Source: Cyanobium usitatum str. Tous (GTDB lineage Bacteria > Cyanobacteriota > Cyanobacteriia > PCC-6307 > Cyanobiaceae). Taken from it: 42,395 nucleotides of DNA. Shown in pieces: positions 35,031 through 42,226 of this stretch; position 1 is the stretch's first letter, and every line of letters begins with the position of its first letter. The position numbers and the translations under genes were made by a program. The stretch is taken from assembly GCF_003011885.1 (NCBI RefSeq), contig NZ_PXXO01000017.1:1-42395 (forward strand). Direction: 5' to 3'. The notes under the pieces were generated by a model that had not been told where the DNA came from, did no database searches, and was given only the letters and a program-made list of their open reading frames with translations.

Positions 35031-35600
35031 GTGCACGGGCTGCTCGACAGCCCCGCGGTTTTCAATGCGCTTAAGCGCTGCCTGGGCAACCAGCGCCAAC
35101 CGCTGTTAATCCCCGAACTACCGCTGCGGTTTGGCCTCACCCCTATCTCCGAGGCGGCCGAACTACTCGGTAGTCATATCGAAGCGGCCTTCGGGCTGGA
35201 GCAACCCATTGATCTGCTGGGCTTTTCGATCGGCGGCGTAATCGCCCGGACCTGGATCCAGCTGCTGGGCGGCCAACACCGCACCAGGCGCTTCACCAGT
35301 GTGGGAAGTCCCCAGCAAGGCACCCTCACCGCCCAGCCCTGGCCGGGCCGCCTACTGGCGGGTATCGCCGACCTCAAATCGGGCAGCCCCCTGCTCACCG
35401 AGCTCAACGGCAACCTCGACGCCCTGGCCGGGATCGACTGCTGCAGCTTCTATTCGACCATCGACCTAGCCGTACTGCCCGGCTGGCGGGCCGTGCTGCC
35501 TGTGGGCCGCACCCAGATGCTGCCGGTGTGGGCCCATCCCCAGTTGCTGCGCGCTCCCAAATCGGTGCAGCTACTAGCCCAGGAGCTGTTGCGGCCCTGA
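35031..35600 (+). CDS. Lipase-like alpha/beta hydrolase, 5' end uncertain
   Basis: The annotated frame starts at GTG 35031 (MHGLLDSPAVFNALK), but the conserved strand before the oxyanion-hole HG (PLVLVHG) is encoded just upstream in the same frame with no ATG, GTG or TTG available. An ATG at 34993 would reach it only if the C-tract at 35017-35022 had one more C, so a frameshift or sequencing error is likely. The nucleophile elbow GFSIGG is clear near residue 64, and VGSPQQGTLTA matches lipase/esterase relatives acting on triacylglycerol-like or acyl substrates. It overlaps the CrtO-like gene by one base (TGATG), so the two are coupled. Confidence 0.75.
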   Translation: MHGLLDSPAVFNALKRCLGNQRQPLLIPELPLRFGLTPISEAAELLGSHIEAAFGLEQPIDLLGFSIGGVIARTWIQLLGGQHRTRRFTSVGSPQQGTLTAQPWPGRLLAGIADLKSGSPLLTELNGNLDALAGIDCCSFYSTIDLAVLPGWRAVLPVGRTQMLPVWAHPQLLRAPKSVQLLAQELLRP

Positions 35601-36070
35601 TGACAAACCTTTCTCCGCTGATGACAGCCACCTCCAGCGCCCTGGGCTGGCTGCTCTGGAGCCTGCTCGTGGGCTCCCTGGCCAACAGGCTGCCAGCCGC
35701 TTGGTTAGAGCGGGAGCACTGGTTTATGCGGCGGCCATGGAGCGAAAGCCGTCAGGGCTTCGAGAGCCAGCTGGCGATCCGCAGCTGGAAGCCCTGGCTG
35801 CCCGATGCCGGCCACGCCCTGCCCAAAGGGATCGCCAAGGCAAGCCTGGTGGGCCGGGAGAGCATCAAGCTGGAGCGGCTGGTGCTGGAAACTCGCCGGG
35901 CCGAGCTAGTGCATCTAGCCCTGTGGCTTTTCTGGACTATCACCCCCCTGTGGCTGCCGCCGGCGGGGGTGCTGATCAACCTCGCCTTTGCCACCGCCTT
36001 CAACCTGCCCTGCCTGTGGGTGCAGCGCTACAACCGCCTGCGGCTGCAGCGCCTGCTGGGCAAAGGCTGA
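35600..36070 (+). CDS. CrtO-like glycosyl-carotenoid acyltransferase family protein
   Basis: About 156 residues from the ATG at 35600, coupled to the lipase stop (TGATG). The pattern SWKPWLPDAGHALPKGIAK, then LVLETRRAELVHLALWLFW and FNLPCLWVQRYNRLRL at the C-terminus, is that of glycosyl-4,4'-diaponeurosporenoate acyltransferase (CrtO of Staphylococcus). There are two to three membrane segments (about 15-30, 110-145). In staphylococci CrtO esterifies the sugar of a carotenoid glycoside. The substrate in this organism is unknown. Its stop codon abuts the GH3 stop with no base between. Confidence 0.8.
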   Translation: MTNLSPLMTATSSALGWLLWSLLVGSLANRLPAAWLEREHWFMRRPWSESRQGFESQLAIRSWKPWLPDAGHALPKGIAKASLVGRESIKLERLVLETRRAELVHLALWLFWTITPLWLPPAGVLINLAFATAFNLPCLWVQRYNRLRLQRLLGKG

Positions 36071-38251
36071 TCAGGGGCCCAGATCCGTTGCCTCGCAATT
36101 GATCTCCAGCAGCACCCCCCAATCTTCACTGTGTTGGCCAACCCGCAGGCGATGGCAACCCGACTCCAGCCAAAAGTGGCTGGAGGCTTCATCGAAATAG
36201 GCCAGTTGACGCAGCGGAATGAGCAGCTGAAGCCGCCGGCAGTTGCCTGGCTCCAGCGCCACCCGAGCAAAGCCCACCAGGCTGCGCTGGGGCCGCTCCA
36301 GCACTAACCCAGGCGGTTCGGCGTACACCTGCACCACAAACTCACTGGCCAGCAGGCCGGCATTTTGGGCAGTTACAGCCAGCCGAATTTGATCTGGCTG
36401 CAGCTCGGCCTCCGCCTGGCTGAGGCGCAGCTCTGCGTAGGAGAGCCCAAAGCCGAAGGGGAAGGCGGCCGGATTGCCCTCTCGCTGCAGGCGGCGGTAG
36501 CCGTGCCAGAGGTCGTAGCGCACCTGGGGAGCCCGGGGCTTGAAATCAGGCAGGTGGTCGGCGCTGGTGGGAATGGCGAAGGGCAGGCGCCCACTGGGCG
36601 ACACCTGGCCGAACACAACATCGGCCAAGGCCTCACCGCCCCGCTCCCCCGGGTACCAGAGCAGCAGGATCGCCGGCACAGCACGGCGCCAGGCCTCGAT
36701 CAAGATTGCCCCACCTCCCATCAACACCACCACTGTGCGGGGGTTTGCCGCCAGCACGGCCTCGATTAAGGCCACCTGCTCAGCGGGCAGCTCCAGGTTG
36801 GTGCGGTCGCCGGCGGCGAAATCGCCCCCCTGACGCGCCGAGCCGTAGCTGGTGATGGCGGCAATGGCCCGGGCCACCGGCGGCCACCAGCGCCGTAGCA
36901 GGGGATGGGGGGGCGGTATCTGGCGCAGGATCGGCGCGATGTCGCCGGGATGGATGTGCTCCCCCTCCAGGCGCCAGTCGAGGCCCACTACCAGCAGGGC
37001 CGCCTCACAGCTGGCGGCCAGGGCAGTGGCTTCAGCCAGCCGCTCGCCACTGGCGTAACGCACAGCCCCCGGCGCAGCCGCTGCCTGCAGCCCCTGCAAG
37101 GGTGTGACCACCACGCCTGGCTCGGGCCGGGTGTCGGAGGAGCCGCGATCGCCCAGGTTGGCGATGGCGGCCAGGCTGCCTACCACCGCCAGCGAGCGGG
37201 CCGGATCCAGGGGCAACAGGGGGGGGCCATGGGGGAAGGCCTCGTTTTGAAGCAGCACGATCGACTTGGTGGCAGCCTCCCGGGCCAGGGCCCGGTGCTC
37301 GGAGCAGCCGCGCAGGCTGGTGGGATAGGGACCCTGGGGCACGGCGAGCTGCACCCGCAGCTGGCGCAGCACGGCGTCATCCACGCGCTGCTGCGGCAGC
37401 CGACCATCAGCAACGGCAGCCGCCAGGCAACCGGCAAAGATCATGCGGAAGGGCATTTCCAAGTCCTGGCCGGCCCGCACCGCGGCAACGCCATCGCGCA
37501 TCCCGAAGATGAAATCGGTCACCACGAAGCCCCTGAATCCCCAGCGCTGCTTGAGGATTTCGTTGAGCAGCGCGGGGTGCTGGCCGCACCACTCGCCATT
37601 CACCTGGTTGTAGGCGCTCATCAGCGAGCCCGCCCCGGCCTCTACGCAGGCGCGGAAGTGGGGCAGGTAAAGCTCGTGCAGCACCCGTTCACTCACCTGC
37701 ACGTCCACCAGGAAGCGAGAGCTGTCGATCGAGTTGAGGGCGAAATGCTTGACGCAGGCAACGGCGTGGCGCTGGATGCCGCGGGTCATTGCCGCCCCCA
37801 AGCAGCCGAGCAGCACCGGGTCTTCGCCATAGGTTTCCTGGGCCCGGCCCCAGCCGGGGTGGCGCAGCAGATTGACGCACACCGCCGCCAGCCAGTTGGC
37901 CCCGAAACTGCGGGCCTCGCGGGCCATGGCCACGCCGATCCGCTCCTCCAGATCCACGTCCCAGCAGGCACCGCGAGCAATCGGAGCGGGGAAGGTAGTC
38001 GCCCCGCCCTGGAGCACCACCCCCCGCGGGCCATCAACAAACTGCAGACCGGCTAGCCCCAGGCGCGGCAACACTCCCGCTGGCCAGGGGTGCAGGTGGG
38101 AGGCGTCGCGGCTGGCAATTTCCACCATGCCGGGCCAGAAGTCGGTATCGCCCTCCAGCAGGGCAAGCTTCTCGGCAACGCTGAGCTGGGCCAGCAGCTC
38201 TTGGGCCCGGCGCTCAATCGACTGCTGATCAGTCTCTGGTGGCGCCGTCAT
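36071..38251 (-). CDS. Glycoside hydrolase family 3 (beta-glucosidase-like)
   Basis: The 726-residue protein has the GH3 (alpha/beta)8 domain: LQFVDGPRGVVLQGG, ETYGEDPVLLGCLGAAM, VKHFALNSIDSSRF and the nucleophile region GFVVTDFIFGMRDG (Asp in VTDF). The second domain contains KSIVLLQNEAFPHG and the Gly-rich region with VLMGGGAIL. A fibronectin III-like C-terminal domain carries PFGFGLSYAEL and VVQVYAEPPG. There is no signal peptide, so it probably acts in the cytoplasm on a glucoside or glucolipid. The gene is preceded by a structured RNA with a terminator whose T-run ends 20 bases before the ATG. Confidence 0.93.
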   Translation of the reverse strand: MTAPPETDQQSIERRAQELLAQLSVAEKLALLEGDTDFWPGMVEIASRDASHLHPWPAGVLPRLGLAGLQFVDGPRGVVLQGGATTFPAPIARGACWDVDLEERIGVAMAREARSFGANWLAAVCVNLLRHPGWGRAQETYGEDPVLLGCLGAAMTRGIQRHAVACVKHFALNSIDSSRFLVDVQVSERVLHELYLPHFRACVEAGAGSLMSAYNQVNGEWCGQHPALLNEILKQRWGFRGFVVTDFIFGMRDGVAAVRAGQDLEMPFRMIFAGCLAAAVADGRLPQQRVDDAVLRQLRVQLAVPQGPYPTSLRGCSEHRALAREAATKSIVLLQNEAFPHGPPLLPLDPARSLAVVGSLAAIANLGDRGSSDTRPEPGVVVTPLQGLQAAAAPGAVRYASGERLAEATALAASCEAALLVVGLDWRLEGEHIHPGDIAPILRQIPPPHPLLRRWWPPVARAIAAITSYGSARQGGDFAAGDRTNLELPAEQVALIEAVLAANPRTVVVLMGGGAILIEAWRRAVPAILLLWYPGERGGEALADVVFGQVSPSGRLPFAIPTSADHLPDFKPRAPQVRYDLWHGYRRLQREGNPAAFPFGFGLSYAELRLSQAEAELQPDQIRLAVTAQNAGLLASEFVVQVYAEPPGLVLERPQRSLVGFARVALEPGNCRRLQLLIPLRQLAYFDEASSHFWLESGCHRLRVGQHSEDWGVLLEINCEATDLGP

Positions 38252-38270
38252 GGCCTTTTCCCAAGCGGCA

Positions 38271-38308
38271 TAAAAACTAGGAAGCCCGGAGCGCGTGCCC
38301 CGGGCTTC
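38271..38308 (-). terminator. Terminator of the structured RNA, before the GH3 start
   Basis: A perfect 9-bp stem GAAGCCCGG/CCGGGCTTC with a 10-base loop is followed on the minus strand by CTAGTTTTT. The T-run ends 20 bases before the GH3 ATG, so transcripts from upstream would be stopped just before the gene unless the stem is prevented from forming. Confidence 0.8.
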
Positions 38309-38516
38309 TGTTGACCCAGCTGTGGCGTTTGCCCGGAGGGGTGGGGCGCAGCTGGGCGCAAGTTAGATAGCAATCAGATCGTGAGATCTGGGTGTCTTCA
38401 GTTGTACTGCGGAGCTGCTGACGCAAGCACCTGAGGCCAGGTGACCAGTGGGACGTCTCGATTAATCCGGGGCACCTAAGGCGGCGCAGTGGAGGCTTTT
38501 CAGCCAAGAGACGTCA
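38271..38516 (-). ncRNA. Highly structured RNA candidate ending in terminator, upstream of GH3 gene
   Basis: Read on the minus strand this segment holds five consecutive hairpins with no coding frame of quality. In order: GACGTCTC/GAGACGTC (38508-38515 with 38452-38459) enclosing GGCT-GAAA-AGCC, a GNRA-loop hairpin at 38494-38505; CACCTG-GCCT-CAGGTG (38428-38443); CAGATC-TCAC-GATCTG (38375-38390); CCCAGCTG/CAGCTGGG (38315-38356) with an inner GCCC/GGGC; and the terminator stem GAAGCCCGG/CCGGGCTTC (38281-38308) followed by CTAG and five T. It could be a free small RNA (6S RNA is one option) or a leader that controls the GH3 gene by termination. The 5' end is a guess. Confidence 0.55.
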
Positions 38517-38806
38517 GAGATCCGTCGAGAGTGTTGGAGCAGGGGCCGGATCGTCAGCGCACTCCTGGCAAATGCTCAGGGGGGGTGTCTTCCATCAGTG
38601 GAGCCTCCGAATCCCGATGTCCACACGATCTCTCCGCCAAACCAAAAAGGCAACCATCCATACCGCTGCCGCAATGGCTCTTCACCCGCGGCAATCAGAC
38701 TTCATGAAGGCCGCTTCACATCTGAGGCTGGAAAGGACCCAGGATTTCGATCAGCTACTTCGGCACCCTTGAAGAGAAAATCCAGGCTGGGGATTCTGGC
38801 CCTGGC
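38517..38806. other. Non-coding stretch, nothing recognised
   Basis: No coding frame here has convincing composition, and I see no tRNA or clear repeat. It may hold the promoter of the structured RNA on the minus strand, but no -10/-35 pair stands out. Confidence 0.4.
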
Positions 38807-39095
38807 GTGAAGGTAGAAACCCTGAGCCGCAGCGATCGCTCCTGGAATGGGGACCTATTGCCCAAGCTCAACGGTGTCCAAGCCGAAGTAGGTGATCAAC
38901 CAAACGGGCGACTTTCTATTCATCCCAGCGGGCACCACCCACAGGCCGGCAAACCTCAGCGCCAGCGAGGCGGCCATTGCAATCGTGGCCCGCAACGATG
39001 CCAACGAGCAAGAGCATGTGGAGCTGCACGCCCCTCCGGGTAAGGCCGAGAGCGCACCAGATACATCAACCTGTGCAGCACCAGGCCACAAATAG
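38807..39095 (+). pseudogene. Cupin gene relic, chimera of two cupin pieces in different frames
   Basis: The first piece (38807 to about 38890, opening with GTG) reads VKVETLSRSDRSWNGDLLPK, like the N-terminus of small cupins of the 'KVETLLKSxxSWDGxxLP' type. The second piece, in another frame (38892-39095), reads GDFLFIPAGTTHRPANLSAS then IVARNDANEQEHVEL, like the C-terminal half of a different cupin with its GDFxxIPAGxxHR metal-site motif. The middle of both proteins, with the HxH metal ligands, is missing. This looks like a deletion that fused two remnants. It is non-functional as read. Confidence 0.6.
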
Positions 39096-39390
39096 TTATT
39101 AAGGCCTGCAGCGTCAGGGGGAATGCGGCGCCGCCATGGTGGGCGATGGGGTAAACGCCGCACCGGCCCAAGCTAATGCTGGCAGGAGCAGCAAAGGCGC
39201 TTAGCTCTCTTTCAGAGATAGTGAATTAATCGCTACTACGCAATTAAGACAGCATCAAGCTTGGCCTTCATGGGAATCCCCCATGCCGCGCTGCCATTAA
39301 CTACATCACTACCGAAACAGCCAAAAGATCAAATGCTTGTACTTGACAAGCTTAACCGCATAAGCTATTTACAAGATAGCGAATGATAAT
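39096..39390. other. AT-richer intergenic stretch, nothing recognised
   Basis: The composition becomes visibly more AT-rich after about 39200. No coding frame of quality, tRNA or terminator is evident. Confidence 0.4.
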
Positions 39391-39489
39391 CTAGACCGGC
39401 GGGGTTAGACCTCTGGTTAGCAGATAAACTCCTACATACAAAAACAGAAAGATCAAAAGCAAGCCACCAACAAATAATTTCCCATCCAT
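39391..39489 (-). CDS. Candidate 32-residue single-span membrane protein
   Basis: The frame MDGKLFVGGLLLIFLFLYVG plus VYLLTRGLTPPV ends at a TAG. It has a short polar N-terminus, a ~19-residue hydrophobic span and a short tail with Arg, which is the usual layout of small photosynthetic or NDH subunits. The frame is open for about 40 further codons upstream without a start codon (ending WRKLNQLPP before the Met), so it may instead be the end of a decayed longer gene. There is no clear ribosome binding site. Confidence 0.35.
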   Translation of the reverse strand: MDGKLFVGGLLLIFLFLYVGVYLLTRGLTPPV

Positions 39490-39689
39490 CGGTGGTAGCT
39501 GATTTAGTTTTCGCCATCCTATCCAAGCAGAACCGGCCTCATCAGCGCATTGGAGCGGGACGAGAAGGGTTAAGAGGTGCTGCTCCTCAAGCAGATAGAC
39601 CCGCCCAAGTCATTCAGCTGCAAATCCGAGGTAATGATTGATAGTTCCAGTCCCTCTCCCTAAGGTGAAAATTCTCCTCAGGTAACTGA

Positions 39690-40790
39690 GTGTTAATTGG
39701 CTGGCTGGAGGTGTCGCTGCTGGTGCGCTGGCTGCTGGGCTGGATTCTGGCCTTGAGTCTGCCGTCCCTTCCGGCCTCCATGCCGCTGCACCAACGAACA
39801 GTGTCCGTGTTGATACCTGCCCGAAATGAGGCAGCAACCTTGCCGAATCTACTGGCGGCCCTCAGCAACCAGGTTCTCAGGCCCGCTGAAGTGATCGTGG
39901 TCGACGATGACTCCAGCGACGGTACCGCCACCATCGCCCGCCAGAGTGCTGACACGCTTGCGATCAAGGTGATTCAGCCACCTCCTCTTCCCGAAGGCTG
40001 GTGCGGCAAGACCTGGGCTCTTCACCACGGGGTGCAGGCCAGCCGAGGGGATGTGTTGGTTTTTCTCGACGCCGACACCGAGCCTGCCCCACAGTTCCTA
40101 CAGCGGCTACTCGCCCAACACGAGCAGCAAGGAGGACTGGTCTCGGTACAGCCCTATCACCGCACAGAGAAGCCTTACGAGCAGCTCTCTCTGCTCTTCA
40201 ACCTGGTGGGGCTGATGGCGGTAAGGCTGGGGCCGGGCTGTGGGGTTGCCTTCGGGCCAGCGATGGTGAGCAGTCGGGCCGACTATCTGCGCGCCGGCGG
40301 CCATGAGGCAGTGGCAGACAAAGTGGTGGAGGATTGGTTCCTAGCCCATCGCTACGAGCAGCTCGGCCTGCCCGTGAGCGCCTGGCTCGGCAGCGATTCG
40401 ATCGCATATCGCATGTATCCCGGCGGTTTGGCCGACATGGTGGCCGGATTCGATAAGAACTTTGCGACGGCCGCCGGAGAAGTTCGCTGGCCCTGGATGC
40501 TGGCGATGCTGCTGTGGCTTTCGGGCCTCTTCTGGGCGGCCTGGTGTCTGCCTGCCGCCTTGCTGGGCTGGCCTCTGGTGGGCCCCCCCGCGATCGGCCC
40601 AAATGCATTGATCTATGGCGCCTTTGCTGTGCAGTTGCTGCTGCTCAGCCGCCGGGTAGGGCGCTTCCATTGGATCAACCTGATCTTTCCGATTCCAGTG
40701 CTGTTCTTTCTAGGGGTGTTCATCCTCGCGATCTTCAAGCTCGAGCGAGGACATGTTGAGTGGAAGGGAAGGCGATTCAAGGCACGCTGA
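39690..40790 (+). CDS. Family 2 glycosyltransferase, CrtQ-like
   Basis: The 366-residue membrane enzyme starts at GTG 39690. An N-terminal hydrophobic segment precedes the GT-A domain: VSVLIPARNEAATLPNLLAA, VIVVDDDSSDGTATIA, VFLDADTEP (the DxD site) and VVEDWFLAHRYEQLG (the ED site). IAYRMYPGGLADMVAGFDKN, then three C-terminal membrane segments, match 4,4'-diaponeurosporenoate glycosyltransferase (CrtQ) and related lipid glycosyltransferases. With the CrtO-like gene 4 kb away it may glycosylate a carotenoid or other isoprenoid; the acceptor is not proven. Confidence 0.88.
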   Translation: MLIGWLEVSLLVRWLLGWILALSLPSLPASMPLHQRTVSVLIPARNEAATLPNLLAALSNQVLRPAEVIVVDDDSSDGTATIARQSADTLAIKVIQPPPLPEGWCGKTWALHHGVQASRGDVLVFLDADTEPAPQFLQRLLAQHEQQGGLVSVQPYHRTEKPYEQLSLLFNLVGLMAVRLGPGCGVAFGPAMVSSRADYLRAGGHEAVADKVVEDWFLAHRYEQLGLPVSAWLGSDSIAYRMYPGGLADMVAGFDKNFATAAGEVRWPWMLAMLLWLSGLFWAAWCLPAALLGWPLVGPPAIGPNALIYGAFAVQLLLLSRRVGRFHWINLIFPIPVLFFLGVFILAIFKLERGHVEWKGRRFKAR

Positions 40791-40823
40791 GGAGCCTTAG
40801 GAGGCGTGATCTGCGGGTTGATA

Positions 40824-40862
40824 CAACCTTGCGGGCCTGCTGAGGCAGCTCGTGCAAGGTTG
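40824..40862. terminator. Long hairpin after the glycosyltransferase gene
   Basis: CAACCTTGC (40824-40832) pairs perfectly with GCAAGGTTG (40854-40862), and inside it CTGC-TGAG-GCAG forms a second stem. It begins 34 bases after the glycosyltransferase stop. No T-run follows on either strand, so it may be a processing or protein-binding structure rather than a simple terminator. Confidence 0.45.
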
Positions 40863-41259
40863 CTATGGCTGCTCGATTAGTGGGTATTTAAAAGAGGGCT
40901 GATCACACATCTGCTGCCGATCCGCTGATAAAGCTGAATTCCAGCAATTTGATGAGCATCATAGAAAAAACAAGCAGTTTTAATGTGCACCCACATGACT
41001 TGACAGGGGAAGATCTCTAGCCTGGATGCGCGCCAAGGCCTTAAGACGATTTTAGCCAATGCACGGGAAAAACTGCGGCGCTGTGCCTCACCCTGCAGCA
41101 GATTACAAAAATCCGCATAAACTTGAGGCCGTGGGCAGCATAAATACTCCAAATAAGTGCAGATTCTCCCAGGGATAAACGAATATGATTATTTCACCAC
41201 TCGCAAGAGTGCCGCTTCTGCTTAATTTTGCCCCCCCCCCAGATCGATAAAGTACTGCA
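40863..41259. other. Gene-poor stretch before the RHH gene
   Basis: A 91-codon minus-strand frame (41152-40877) is present but is rich in Cys and His and matches nothing I recognise, so I do not call it. A C10 tract at 41231-41240 lies 19 bases before the ATG of the next gene. I see no RNA gene here. Confidence 0.4.
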
Positions 41260-41529
41260 ATGAACGATAAACTACGAATTCTTCAGCGCCAACCACGCAG
41301 GATCTCAATTACATTAAGCTACAATGTACATGAGGCTTTGATAAAAAGATCAGACGAAGAGGGCCGCTCTGTTTCCAACCTTTGTGCATTCCTGCTTGAA
41401 GATGCTTTAAAGGATCAGAGAGAACTGATAGGCATACACAGTCGAGACAATATAGTGGATGGTTTGGCCGGTAAAAAGTTGATGCTTAACGGTGATTCCG
41501 TGTCTAATGGATTTTCTCGACGACAGTAG
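41260..41529 (+). CDS. Ribbon-helix-helix DNA-binding protein
   Basis: The 89-residue protein has the RHH pattern RRISITLSYNVHEALIKRS (strand, then helix 1), EEGRSVSNLCAFLLEDAL (turn and helix 2), similar to small CopG/Arc-like proteins of cyanobacteria and their plasmids. It should bind DNA as a dimer and may act as a repressor or antitoxin. No toxin gene is beside it. Its tail after residue ~55 is not conserved in type. Codon use is more AT-rich than in the rest of the window, in line with an accessory region. Confidence 0.75.
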   Translation: MNDKLRILQRQPRRISITLSYNVHEALIKRSDEEGRSVSNLCAFLLEDALKDQRELIGIHSRDNIVDGLAGKKLMLNGDSVSNGFSRRQ

Positions 41530-41556
41530 AGCATGCGGCAATTCCAGCCAAGCATC

Positions 41557-41691
41557 TTACGCAAGGTACAGGGCTGGCTCAATAGCCCTCCTTAGCTTAT
41601 TAGGTGCTCGCCACTCTACAGGCTGAATATGTTGCTTTGCCTTACCCGTTGATTTTGCAATATCGACAAAAAGCCATTCGCTTTTTAACAC
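41557..41691 (-). CDS. Candidate 44-residue small ORF, unknown
   Basis: A GTG-initiated frame encodes a basic peptide (MLKSEWLFVDIAKSTGKAK, then HIQPVEWRAPNKLRRAI). No ribosome binding site, family or partner is recognised. It may be a real small gene or a remnant in the decaying contig end. Confidence 0.2.
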   Translation of the reverse strand: MLKSEWLFVDIAKSTGKAKQHIQPVEWRAPNKLRRAIEPALYLA

Positions 41692-41777
41692 AAAGTCGGT
41701 GGCCTATCAGTTCTTGCTCATCTGCAGAAAGCAATCTCAGACATTACTGAATCTATCATTGTCTTGAATAAACCTAA

Positions 41778-42158
41778 TTATAGATTGCTTAATCCCTCAA
41801 TATCCATAGGCAGAAAGCGATAGCCCCTGGTCGGATCAAATTTTTCCACGGCTCGCACAAGACCCTTATTGCCTGCCTGAACAAGATCAATCATGCCAAT
41901 TTAGTCACCCCTTGTCCGAAAACTATATTGCTTGACAACACTAACAATGAGCCTAAGGTTACCATTCATTATCCGGACGAAAGCACGGCGTCCCCTTCGC
42001 TGTTTGACGCTCGCGATGTTGTCAAAGTCTCGCCATTTTCTATTCATTCGCCCAGGCTCAACCTTTTCCTCTTCACGCAGTAGCGGAATGCCACCATTCG
42101 CCTGTTTATAATCACTTAAGCAATCAGCCATGGAGACCAGCGAAGCAACTGTGGTCAT
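41778..42158 (-). pseudogene. Broken sigma-70 factor gene (regions 1.2 to 2.2 only)
   Basis: From the ATG at 42158, preceded by GGAGGAG, the frame reads MADCLSDYKQANGGIPLLRE (region 1.2-like) and RRAFVRIMNGNLRLIVSVVK (region 2.1, usually NLRLVVSVAKKY), then meets TAA at 41901-41903. The same frame continues with [20 protein letters not shown] then TRGYRF (region 2.2), and ends at a TAA at 41778 where FSTYA and the promoter-recognition regions 2.3-4.2 should follow. The segment between 1.2 and 2.1 is also shortened. It resembles a group 2 cyanobacterial sigma factor that has decayed. Normal members are over 300 residues. Confidence 0.8.
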
Positions 42159-42226
42159 GCTCCTCCAGAAGCCTCGACTTTAAAATCAAATCAGCACATA
42201 TGCTTACTTAGTGCCGCGCTGCGCAG

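Noticed and set aside
36905-38056. Plus-strand 383-codon open frame
   Set aside because: Antisense to the GH3 gene.
38271-38516. tmRNA or RNase P RNA identity for the structured RNA
   Set aside because: No tag-peptide frame, no tRNA-like end with CCA, and no RNase P core motifs could be found.
40877-41152. Minus-strand 91-codon frame
   Set aside because: Cys-rich, no ribosome binding site, no family recognised; in a gene-poor stretch where chance frames occur. Could be revisited with a database search.
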